This document shows positions 1 to 5,693 of a stretch of DNA of 7,741 nucleotides, one piece after another. Position 1 is the stretch's first letter. The number at the start of each line of letters is the position of its first letter. The stretch covers positions 1-7,741 of the forward strand of contig SBBU01000057.1 in the NCBI GenBank assembly GCA_005239585.1. The letters are read 5' to 3'. A program made the translations under genes and the position numbers. The notes beneath the pieces were generated by a model that was not told where the DNA came from, did no database searches, and saw only the letters and a list, made by a program, of their open reading frames with translations. The stretch comes from Planctomycetaceae bacterium (lineage in GTDB: Bacteria; Planctomycetota; MHYJ01; SBBU01).

Positions 1-1028
1 GAGATAAGCTGATTTTGTAGCCCGAATAGGCTTAATTTTCTAACATATTTCAGATTTAGATGCATGACACGTGATATGTCATCAATTGTCGAGGTGCCGC
101 TGACAAATGTTGTCCGGGAATCTGATCCATCTCCCCAGAATGTTGCAAAAGCCGAAAAGTCTCCGCCTGCCAGTGATGTTTGCAATAAGAAATCAAGGTT
201 GAATTGATCGACATTTGACTCGTCGCCCTGTGTAACAGTGCCATTCCTGCCTACACTTGCTATTTCTGTCAGGGTAAGGGTACCGGGACGCTCTCTGTCA
301 TCTTTATGGAATGCCCCTTTGAACGCAAATTTTAAACCGGGTTGGAGTTCTTTCTGAAGATAAAAGACGTAATTGAGTCCTTCATAAGCACTGTTAGCTC
401 GATATCCGTCAGATTGTTCCTTTTGGGCAAATATGCTATATGACCATCCGTCATGAATTTGAGTAATATCAAGAAATTCCTTGAATGATGAATATGATGC
501 TGCTGACGAGCCGACGAGATTTTGCGTTGTCCCGGTTTTCTTTTTTGTTATGATATTTACAACTGCGGCGACAGCGCCATCACCGTAAAGAAATGCAAGC
601 GGGCCTTGGACGATTTCTATCTTCTCGATGTTTTCAAGGGGGATCATTGCCCAATCTGTACTTGTCCCTGTAACTGTGTTCACACGACGTCCATCGACAA
701 GCACAACGGTTCGCTGGCCGCTTCCGCTGCCATTGTTGAAACCGCGGGCATCAATCTCGGCATCCTGTGGTGTGGAACTGCCCTGTCTTACAAAAAAACC
801 ACCCTGTGTCTTGAGAAGATCAACGATAGTCAATGCCCCACTTTTCTTAATATCCTCTTTTGTGATTACTTTAGATTGCGATGGAATTCTTAATATATCC
901 TTCTCGGTTCTTGTCGGTGTCTCTATCATCTCCGTTTGCTCTTGCTTTTTTTGATCCTGAGCAAAAAGAAGACTCGCAGAGGACAGGATCATGGATAGTG
1001 CAACTAGTCTGTACAAAAGTTTTCCCAT
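1..1028 (-). CDS. TonB-dependent outer-membrane receptor, BtuB-like, N-terminal part (cut by left edge)
   Basis: This is an outer-membrane active transporter driven by TonB/ExbBD. The frame is open without a stop from ATG at 1028 to the left edge (342 codons), so the C-terminal barrel lies outside the window. Residues 1-23 form a signal peptide (basic MGKLLYR, a hydrophobic stretch, then LLFAQ). Residues about 33-45 (EMIETPTRTEKDI) sit where the TonB box and plug start are expected. The plug spans about 45-162, with VDGRRVN (111-117) and the family signature IEKIEIVQGPLAFLYGDGAV (134-153) followed by NIITKK. Beta-barrel strands begin near 170. A full-length member is usually 600-800 residues. 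The start is fixed by AAGGAGGT at 1033-1040. B12 or another corrinoid is the likely substrate, because the leader carries two cobalamin riboswitches. That assignment rests on regulation and plug similarity; a siderophore receptor is the alternative. Confidence 0.95.
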   Translation of the reverse strand, partial: MGKLLYRLVALSMILSSASLLFAQDQKKQEQTEMIETPTRTEKDILRIPSQSKVITKEDIKKSGALTIVDLLKTQGGFFVRQGSSTPQDAEIDARGFNNGSGSGQRTVVLVDGRRVNTVTGTSTDWAMIPLENIEKIEIVQGPLAFLYGDGAVAAVVNIITKKKTGTTQNLVGSSAASYSSFKEFLDITQIHDGWSYSIFAQKEQSDGYRANSAYEGLNYVFYLQKELQPGLKFAFKGAFHKDDRERPGTLTLTEIASVGRNGTVTQGDESNVDQFNLDFLLQTSLAGGDFSAFATFWGDGSDSRTTFVSGTSTIDDISRVMHLNLKYVRKLSLFGLQNQLI

Positions 1029-1033
1029 TGAAA

Positions 1034-1040
1034 CCTCCTT
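1034..1040 (-). promoter_or_regulatory. Shine-Dalgarno of the TonB-dependent receptor
   Basis: The minus strand reads AAGGAGG, a near-perfect anti-16S match, five bases before the ATG at 1028. It decides the start. Its first two bases also form part of the hairpin at 1039-1055, so ribosome access could be controlled by the leader. Confidence 0.85.
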
Positions 1041-1055
1041 CCCCTAGAAAGGGAA
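1039..1055 (-). promoter_or_regulatory. Hairpin abutting the receptor ribosome binding site
   Basis: On the minus strand TTCCC (1055-1051) can pair with GGGAA (1043-1039) around a 7-base loop, and the 3' arm enters the AAGGAGG sequence. It lies just downstream of the proximal riboswitch, where an expression platform belongs. The short 5-bp stem fits translational control better than termination, because no U-tract follows. The functional role is inferred. Confidence 0.4.
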
Positions 1056-1064
1056 TTTCCATTA

Positions 1065-1330
1065 TTGCTGATCGGCAGGTCTTCTGACTCACGGATCATC
1101 CTACTCTCTGCGCCTTCCCAGTCCATCCTATGGCGACCAGTGGCCTATGCAGATTTCGTCCCCATTTACAGCTGCGGGGCAGTGTTCGATTTTCCGCTCC
1201 CCTGAAGTAGAGCCTTGTTTTACTACGGCTCGCCTGAGGGTTCGCCATGCAGTCTGTCCCGTAAATTGGGACTGCTGCATAGCTCCGCGACTGGCGGAGG
1301 GATCACGACCTTCCCACGACCGAACAACAA
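1065..1330 (-). ncRNA. Cobalamin riboswitch, proximal copy, with probable large insertion
   Basis: This is a B12-sensing leader RNA on the minus strand. Conserved blocks in RNA order are: a P2-like stem GAGCC/GGCUC (1231-1227 with 1214-1210); the core CUGCCCCGCAGCUG (1182-1169) with GUAAAUGGGG after it; GGCCACUG (1145-1138); GGGAAGG (1119-1113); and GAAGACCUGC (1084-1075). These match the B12-box segments of the cobalamin family in the correct order and spacing. The 3' strand of P1 (GCCGAUCAGCAA, 1076-1065) finds no good partner next to P2. It does pair at 11 of 12 positions, counting G-U, with UUGUUGUUCGGU at 1330-1319. If that pairing is real, about 87 nt containing two strong hairpins are inserted between P1 and P2. 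The core is secure; the 5' boundary is inferred. Confidence 0.88.
1247..1280. repeat. Strong stem-loop inside the proximal riboswitch insertion
   Basis: ATGCAG (1247-1252) pairs with CTGCAT (1275-1280) and GTCCC (1256-1260) with GGGAC (1268-1272), around a 7-base loop and a small internal loop. A second hairpin, CTCCGC/GCGGAG (1283-1288 with 1294-1299), follows directly. Neither has a U-tract on either strand, so they look like structural arms of the RNA rather than terminators. Confidence 0.6.
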
Positions 1331-1385
1331 AAATCTCAAATCGCGAAAGGGATTGCACCCAGTTTGACTTGGTCCCTATTTTGCA

Positions 1386-1411
1386 TTACCCTTTTTACTC
1401 CGAAAGGGTAA
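1386..1411 (-). promoter_or_regulatory. Hairpin in the linker between the two riboswitches
   Basis: A perfect 9-bp inverted repeat, TTACCCTTT (1386-1394) and AAAGGGTAA (1403-1411), sits just downstream of the distal aptamer. ACCAA (1411-1415) and TTGGT (1369-1373) offer a competing or nested stem. The position is right for an expression platform, but no U-run follows directly in the RNA (it reads UGCAAAAUAG). The nearest U-rich stretch is near 1338-1325. Intrinsic termination is therefore not supported directly, and the linker may only be a spacer or switch helix. Confidence 0.4.
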
Positions 1412-1421
1412 CCAATTTGCG

Positions 1422-1577
1422 TGCAAGCAGGTCTTCTGGCTCCCGGGCTCCCTACTCCGACACCTTCCCATCCCCTTTATTGGAACAGTGGTTACTGCCG
1501 TTTCGTTCCCGGTTACAGCGGCGGGACCGCTCCCGTTTTTAACAGGATTCCCTCTTAGGCCCGTTTGGGCACTTGCA
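1422..1577 (-). ncRNA. Cobalamin riboswitch, distal (5') copy, canonical
   Basis: This is a complete B12 aptamer of about 156 nt on the minus strand. P1 is UGCAAG (1422-1427 on the plus strand) closed by CUUGCA (1572-1577). P2 is GCCC-AAAC-GGGC (1570-1559). GGGAA follows (1552-1548), then the core CGGUCCCGCCGCUGUAACC (from about 1529 down), CCACUG (1491-1486), GGGAAGG (1469-1463) and GAAGACCUGC (1436-1427). All of these conserved segments of the cobalamin riboswitch family occur in order. The 5' end lies a few bases after the predicted transcription start, so this copy is the first to fold. Cobalamin binding would be expected to repress the receptor downstream. The specific cobalamin form it prefers cannot be judged by eye. 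Confidence 0.95.
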
Positions 1578-1586
1578 ACTAGTGGC

Positions 1587-1614
1587 ATTCTATCTGAAAA
1601 CTAGATCGAGTCAA
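1587..1614 (-). promoter_or_regulatory. Sigma70-type promoter for the riboswitch-receptor transcript
   Basis: On the minus strand TTGACT (1614-1609) is followed after 16 bases by TAGAAT (1592-1587). A start about 7 nt downstream falls near 1580, three bases before P1 of the distal riboswitch. This gives a leader of roughly 550 nt before the ATG at 1028. The coincidence with the aptamer's 5' end is what makes the call convincing. Confidence 0.7.
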
Positions 1615-1631
1615 GATTTCTCGTCGTCGAC

Positions 1632-1661
1632 TTGAACAAGAAGAATCATGTTACGTATAAT
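1632..1661 (+). promoter_or_regulatory. Candidate sigma70-type promoter for the 1678 gene
   Basis: TTGAAC (1632-1637), an 18-base spacer, and a perfect TATAAT (1656-1661). Transcription would start near 1668, at the first base of the ribosome binding site, which leaves a very short leader of about 10 nt. It is divergent from the receptor promoter, about 20 bp away. Confidence 0.5.
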
Positions 1662-1677
1662 TTGAACAGGAGGAGAT

Positions 1678-2799
1678 ATGATCTCAAGAAGAGAGATAGT
1701 ACAAGTTTTCGTTTTAATTGTCCTTTTATCTGCTTTGGCTCCTGTAGGAAAGGAAGGTTTACCTCAAGACAAAAAACATACCGAGGACTACGCCAGGTGC
1801 ACAGTCTGTAAAGAGGCTGTTACCAAGGCGCTCGATTTTCTTGCAAAGGAACAGAAGGAAGACGGGAGTTTCAAGGCGTCCGATATAGTTGCGGAAGGTG
1901 CATCAACTGTGATGACCACTGCACTCGCAGGACTAGCTTTTCTAGCCAGCGGTTCCTCCCTAAGTTCAGGTCATTACAAGGAACCACTAGGCAAGATTTA
2001 TAACTACCTCTCTAAATGTACGTTCAAATTTTCGGCAAAACAGCCGCGATGGGTCAGAATAAGTGAATATTACACCAAATGCCTCTATCTTCTTTTCATT
2101 GCACACATATACGAGAGAGACAAAAATGATAAAACGGCCGAGTTGCTGAATGGCTTGGTCAAAGATCTCTCTGAACGACAGGGCACAGGTGTTACAAAGA
2201 GCCATTGGGGAGGGGGAAAAGATGATGGAACTATCTGGTACATTAGCGGTGTAACAGCCTTTTTAAATCTCTATGTTGCAGCAATGACAAGGGCAAAATC
2301 GGTTGGTATAGATGTGGAAGACAAAGTATTCGAGCTGCCGCGAAAGTATTATCCGGAGATGCTGGAGAAAAATGGTTCATTCAAATACGATCAGCACAAT
2401 AGCTTTCCAAAAGAGCCCAGACAGGCCCGTAGTATCGTTGCCCTGCTTACTTTGATGAATCTTGGTATTGACGGTGATGAAAAATTCAAACCTGCTTTTG
2501 AATATGCAAGAGGCAAGATTCACGAGACCATGACGCACCACATACCGCAATTTCACATGATGCTCTGCGCATATACGTTTTACTACCTCGGCAAGGAAGA
2601 TTGGAAAAAATATGTTGCGATGTACTTTGACAAACTCATTTCGCGTCAGCAGGCCGATGGTAGAATTGATAAATTGTGGGATATGGACAGTAAACTAATG
2701 GAAAAGCCTAATGACTTGGAGTTTGGAAAGAATTATGCGACTGCAATTTTCGCGTTAATACTCCAAGTGCCACGTGAGCAAGTCAAGTTGAAAAAATAG
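1678..2799 (+). CDS. Exported alpha/alpha-toroid (prenyltransferase/squalene-oxidase-like) repeat protein
   Basis: The 373-residue protein starts with a signal peptide (MISRREI, then the hydrophobic FVLIVLLSALA, cleavage probably near 21-22), so it acts outside the cytoplasm. Repeated helix-pair units end in the family-type turn: ALDFLAKEQKEDGSF (51-65), HWGGGKDDGTIWY (176-188), YYPEMLEKNGSFKYD (224-238) and FDKLISRQQADGR (317-329). These resemble the QxxDGSW-like repeats of squalene-hopene cyclases, protein prenyltransferases and the thioester domain of alpha-2-macroglobulins. At 373 residues it is shorter than a hopene cyclase, and I see no DxDD catalytic motif, so a cyclase role is unlikely. 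A CTVC pair (41-44) near the mature N-terminus could form a disulfide or bind a metal. The start is supported by AGGAGGAG at 1668-1675. The function is unknown; it is divergent from the B12 receptor, but no riboswitch lies on its strand. Confidence 0.85.
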   Translation: MISRREIVQVFVLIVLLSALAPVGKEGLPQDKKHTEDYARCTVCKEAVTKALDFLAKEQKEDGSFKASDIVAEGASTVMTTALAGLAFLASGSSLSSGHYKEPLGKIYNYLSKCTFKFSAKQPRWVRISEYYTKCLYLLFIAHIYERDKNDKTAELLNGLVKDLSERQGTGVTKSHWGGGKDDGTIWYISGVTAFLNLYVAAMTRAKSVGIDVEDKVFELPRKYYPEMLEKNGSFKYDQHNSFPKEPRQARSIVALLTLMNLGIDGDEKFKPAFEYARGKIHETMTHHIPQFHMMLCAYTFYYLGKEDWKKYVAMYFDKLISRQQADGRIDKLWDMDSKLMEKPNDLEFGKNYATAIFALILQVPREQVKLKK

Positions 2800-2850
2800 C
2801 CATAGGTCTCTTGGCGCCTCTTAAAAGATGTTGAATCATTAGCAAAACTT

Positions 2851-2856
2851 TATAAT
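2851..2856 (+). promoter_or_regulatory. Candidate -10 box for the ATP-grasp gene (possible leaderless transcript)
   Basis: A perfect TATAAT ends ten bases before the ATG at 2866. TTGAAT at 2831-2836 is a possible -35, but its 14-base spacer is short. Transcription starting about 7 nt downstream would leave only two or three bases before the ATG. No Shine-Dalgarno is visible upstream, so a leaderless mRNA is possible. Confidence 0.4.
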
Positions 2857-2865
2857 GTATTACAC

Positions 2866-4173
2866 ATGCCTACCTTTCTGCTTCTTTACACTGATCAATC
2901 TACAAGACAGGTTTTAGCTCAAGCTGGCAACTTTTTTAAAGAGCACGATGTTAAACTTGCGCTAGCTGATTACGATCTCAAAGATAATGACAAGACCCTC
3001 TTTCATGATTGTGTCCAGCTTCCTTCATATGTAAAGGTGGATGAGACGGTGCAAGTCCTGGAACGATACTGCTCAGAACATAAGGTCGATAGGATTATAC
3101 CTCAGACTGAATATGGTCTCTTGCCGGGTGCATTGCTTAATAGAAAATTGAGATATAGAGGTATAAGCACAGAGGGGGCACTCCTGTGCACAAATAAATG
3201 GTTGAGCAGAAAGAGATTGCAATCTCATGATATTCCTGCACCAAGATTTGCAATCGCTCAGGATGTGACTGGGGTTAGCCGATTTGCGAAGGAGTTGGGG
3301 GGATATCCAGTTATCCTCAAGGCTGTTGCCTCAACAATGGGAAGAAATGTGAGGATAATAGCATCTGAAGATGAGCTGGAGAATGAGGTGGCAAAGATTC
3401 AAAGTCAGATCAGGACAGCTCCTGATGTCGTTCGATGTCAGGAATTTGCCAAGTTGTCTAGGCTTGAAATGGATTGTGATCCAACGAAGCAGTTTCTAGT
3501 TGAAGAATATGTTGAGAAAGGAAGACCGGTAGAGACAGATGGATTAATCTTCAGTGATAATATTGAAACGTTTGGAGTCAGTGAACAGGTTGTCTCAGAG
3601 CCTCCGCACTTTTATATTGAAGGATATCTTTTTCCATCTGATCTTGAAGGTGCAGAGAATGACAATATTGAGCACGTCTCGAGAACAGCACTCTTGGCGC
3701 TTGGTCTAAAGGAGACTGGTTTTTCGGTGGAGATGAGGGAGTCAGGAGGGGATTGTAAGGTAATCGAGGTGAATGGCAGGCTGGGCGAAGATGATGGTTT
3801 TCCGGAGCTATTCAATGCCGCCATCGGCGCTTATCCTATTCTGCTCTGGATTGACTACCTCACCGCTGGTGTTCCTTATGAGCATCTTCATCCAGAACGT
3901 CGCGCTGCTATAGCTTATATAAACTGGTACGACAATGGCGTTGTGAAGGATGTTCCAGCGCAAGAGCTAGTAGAAGCCTTGCAATGTGATTCCTTGCAGA
4001 TTGGCTTGGTAGTCAAATCCGGAGTTAGGATGTTTGCCCCGCCACATCCTGAAGTTTCACCTCACCTAGCATATGCCTTGGCGACTCATCCTATTAGCAG
4101 TCGTTCAGCATATTCTGAGGCTAGGGCAGCAGTGCGTCAGTTGAGTTTTCGAATAGATAGTCAGGTCAGCTAA
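2866..4173 (+). CDS. ATP-grasp ligase, substrate unknown
   Basis: This 435-residue cytoplasmic enzyme belongs to the ATP-grasp superfamily, which joins a carboxylate to an amine, thiol or other nucleophile through an acyl-phosphate and releases ADP. The N-terminal pre-ATP-grasp region (1-105) holds alternating strands and helices. The ATP-binding part includes TNKWLSRKRL (109-118), the glycine-poor lysine strand YPVILKAVASTMGRNV (147-162, K152), and FLVEEYVEKGRP (210-221). Metal and phosphate residues follow: FSVEMRES (286-293, E289) and VIEVNGRLGEDDG (299-311, with E301, N303, R305 as the classic ExNxR). The C-terminal ~100 residues resemble no partner domain I know. Length and layout fit amino-acid or peptide ligases and carboxylases of the ATP-grasp_4 type. 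The gene is followed after 4 nt by an amino-acid-oxidase-like gene, so a shared amino-acid-derived substrate is likely. No Shine-Dalgarno precedes the ATG. Confidence 0.9.
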   Translation: MPTFLLLYTDQSTRQVLAQAGNFFKEHDVKLALADYDLKDNDKTLFHDCVQLPSYVKVDETVQVLERYCSEHKVDRIIPQTEYGLLPGALLNRKLRYRGISTEGALLCTNKWLSRKRLQSHDIPAPRFAIAQDVTGVSRFAKELGGYPVILKAVASTMGRNVRIIASEDELENEVAKIQSQIRTAPDVVRCQEFAKLSRLEMDCDPTKQFLVEEYVEKGRPVETDGLIFSDNIETFGVSEQVVSEPPHFYIEGYLFPSDLEGAENDNIEHVSRTALLALGLKETGFSVEMRESGGDCKVIEVNGRLGEDDGFPELFNAAIGAYPILLWIDYLTAGVPYEHLHPERRAAIAYINWYDNGVVKDVPAQELVEALQCDSLQIGLVVKSGVRMFAPPHPEVSPHLAYALATHPISSRSAYSEARAAVRQLSFRIDSQVS

Positions 4174-4177
4174 ACGA

Positions 4178-5233
4178 TTGACGAAATCTCGAATTATAAT
4201 TGTAGGAGCAGGTGTAGCTGGTTTGGCTGTAGCACGAGCACTTGCACTCAAGGGTTGTAGTAAGGTTCAAGTCTTGGCCTTGCCGACGGATCTTGGCAAA
4301 GGTCTTGATAGTGGCTTTACCGCTAGGGGTGCTGGTATTGTAAGTGGACAGTTTTGGGATAGGGATCTTGCCAAGCTTGCACAGCGATCATTTAAAATCA
4401 TCAAAGAGTTTGTTGACAGATCAGGTCTTAAAGTTCACAGAGTAGGCATGGCTCAGATTGCCTTGTCTGCAAACCATGCGAAAACACTTGACAGGTTAAT
4501 CAAAATCCGTTCTGAACTGAATTGGCCAATACAGGATGTCCTTCCTAAACCTTTCAATGAACGGTTTTCACCCAAATTTCGCCGCCGTATCGTGCATGCT
4601 ACATTTGCAAGCGATGACTTATGGCTGGATCCAGTTGAATTGGCAAGGACGTTAAGAATAAGCGCAAGAACTGTTTCATTTGTTCCAGCTCATGTACGTG
4701 AGATAAAAAAAGCACGTGGCCTTGTTCATATGATTACAGATAGAGGCGTTCTCAAGGCGGATCGCGTTGTGTTGACCACTGGGGTCTGGTTAAAAGAGTT
4801 AGTTCCTAATTTGATTAAAGCAAGGATATCGGTCCATAAAAGTCAGGTCGCAATTTTTAGGGTTTCATCAGTGAGATCCATGTTCCATATACTTGATACT
4901 AGTCTCTACTCGCGCCCCTGTAACGCTTCAACTATATTGATAGGGGATGGTGATTCATTATGGAAGGGCAGGGCAAGCAGTCCTGAGGCTTCGTTGCCAG
5001 AACGGAAATGGGAATCTAAAGCTGCTCTACAAGTTAAATATTTGTTTGGAGAAGGATCTACATTAGAGAAAGGTTGGGCAGGACTTGTTGCCATGACCAG
5101 AGATGGGCAACCGATAATAGGACCGGTAGATAGCGCACACAAAATCTGGATGTTAACTGGCCTCGGCGGTGACGGACTAGCACTTGCTCCTGCACTTGGT
5201 GAAAAGCTGGCGCTATGGATGCTTTGCGCTTGA
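4178..5233 (+). CDS. FAD-dependent oxidoreductase, D-amino-acid-oxidase/glycine-oxidase-like
   Basis: The 351-residue protein has the DAO fold. It opens with the Rossmann strand IIIVGAGVAGLAVARAL (6-22, GxGxxG). The motif FTARGAGIVSG (47-57) falls where DAO proteins contact the flavin. A mid-domain strand VVLTTGVWL (197-205) resembles the ATGAW-type segment, and the C-terminus carries TRDGQPIIGP (307-316) and LTGLGGDGLALAPALG (326-341), typical of the family. Such enzymes oxidise a C-N bond of an amino acid or secondary amine to an imine, releasing hydrogen peroxide. The acidic residue that normally ends the second strand and holds the FAD ribose is not seen (VQVLAL, 31-36). The start is TTG at 4178, because a stop lies in frame at 4154 and no ATG fits. 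It begins 4 nt after the ATP-grasp stop with only a weak AGG upstream, so translational coupling is likely. Confidence 0.88.
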   Translation: MTKSRIIIVGAGVAGLAVARALALKGCSKVQVLALPTDLGKGLDSGFTARGAGIVSGQFWDRDLAKLAQRSFKIIKEFVDRSGLKVHRVGMAQIALSANHAKTLDRLIKIRSELNWPIQDVLPKPFNERFSPKFRRRIVHATFASDDLWLDPVELARTLRISARTVSFVPAHVREIKKARGLVHMITDRGVLKADRVVLTTGVWLKELVPNLIKARISVHKSQVAIFRVSSVRSMFHILDTSLYSRPCNASTILIGDGDSLWKGRASSPEASLPERKWESKAALQVKYLFGEGSTLEKGWAGLVAMTRDGQPIIGPVDSAHKIWMLTGLGGDGLALAPALGEKLALWMLCA

Positions 5234-5256
5234 CTATAAACTTGGGATTATATAGA
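5230..5256 (+). promoter_or_regulatory. Weak candidate promoter before the 139-residue gene
   Basis: TTGACT (5230-5235) overlaps the stop of the oxidase gene and is followed after 15 bases by TATAGA (5251-5256). The spacer is short and the site could be chance in AT-rich DNA. It would allow the last two plus-strand genes to be expressed apart from the ATP-grasp/oxidase pair. Confidence 0.25.
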
Positions 5257-5264
5257 GTACCGCT

Positions 5265-5684
5265 ATGGCTATTTACCTAATTGGTGATCAAGGAGGGGGC
5301 GGGCCGCCATTTAACCGCAATTTTTTTAATCTGACGTTGGGGGATCTCTTGTCAAAAGCTGGCAAGACCGATTCTCAAAAACTCGACCTGTTCCTCACAG
5401 ATGGTTCCACTTTGGAGGTCTGTCAGATAGATGAATTAGCTGAAACTTACATGGTTGTACGTGCATATAACAAAGATGAGACGCAGTGTGATCTCATGGT
5501 AAATGTGATTCCCTACGGTTTGATCTATAGGATTCAAATTGTTCCCAAGGGAGCTGAGGAGGAGCGCGTCGGCTTTCGGTGGATCCCGCCCAAAACTCAG
5601 GCAACACGTCAGGGCGTCCCTGAACCAGCCCTTTCACCAGCGGCACAAAAATCGCCAAGGCCTCTCAAGAAAGGTCCAAGATAG
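5265..5684 (+). CDS. Hypothetical protein with a beta-rich core and basic proline-rich tail
   Basis: I do not recognise this 139-residue protein. It has no signal peptide or membrane span. The N-terminus is glycine-rich (DQGGGGPPF, 8-16). Residues about 39-94 alternate like a small beta barrel: LDLFLTDGSTLEVCQI, then YMVVRAYN, then LMVNVIPYGLIYRIQIVP. That pattern is loosely reminiscent of Sm-like or other small beta-barrel folds, but this is only a shape impression. The tail (108-139) is rich in proline, lysine and arginine and ends PRPLKKGPR, probably disordered and possibly nucleic-acid or membrane-surface binding. Only a weak AGAG (5253-5256) precedes the ATG. It lies 31 nt after the oxidase gene and its stop overlaps the next gene's ribosome binding site, so it is probably in an operon with the downstream propeller gene. 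Confidence 0.75.
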   Translation: MAIYLIGDQGGGGPPFNRNFFNLTLGDLLSKAGKTDSQKLDLFLTDGSTLEVCQIDELAETYMVVRAYNKDETQCDLMVNVIPYGLIYRIQIVPKGAEEERVGFRWIPPKTQATRQGVPEPALSPAAQKSPRPLKKGPR

Positions 5685-5693
5685 GAGAAAGGC

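Noticed and set aside
522..1092. Plus- and minus-strand frames across the receptor's 5' part (123, 108, 73 and 68 codons)
   Set aside because: They are shadows of the TonB-dependent receptor frame, whose signal peptide, plug motifs and ribosome binding site are clear.
1300..1360. Third cobalamin riboswitch suggested by GGTGCAATCC-like (about 1357-1348) and GGGAAGG (about 1317-1311) words on the minus strand
   Set aside because: No core CTGCCCC/GCAACTG-type segment, no CCACTG box and no GAAGACCTGC end lie in the right order. Only isolated words match, so it is noted as a possible remnant at most.
1147..1542. Open reading frames across the receptor leader on both strands (131, 76 and 70 codons)
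   Set aside because: They overlap the two structured riboswitches, lack ribosome binding sites and have protein sequences of mixed composition without family features.
1629..1680. B12 control of the toroid-protein gene at 1678
   Set aside because: Both aptamers are on the opposite strand and transcribed away from it. No cobalamin motif lies between its promoter and start.
1678..2799. Assignment of the toroid protein as squalene-hopene cyclase
   Set aside because: It is too short, carries a signal peptide and shows no DxDD catalytic motif.
2800..2865. Terminator after the toroid-protein gene
   Set aside because: GGCGCC is a short palindrome, but there is no stable stem followed by a T-run. 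Read-through into the ATP-grasp gene cannot be excluded.
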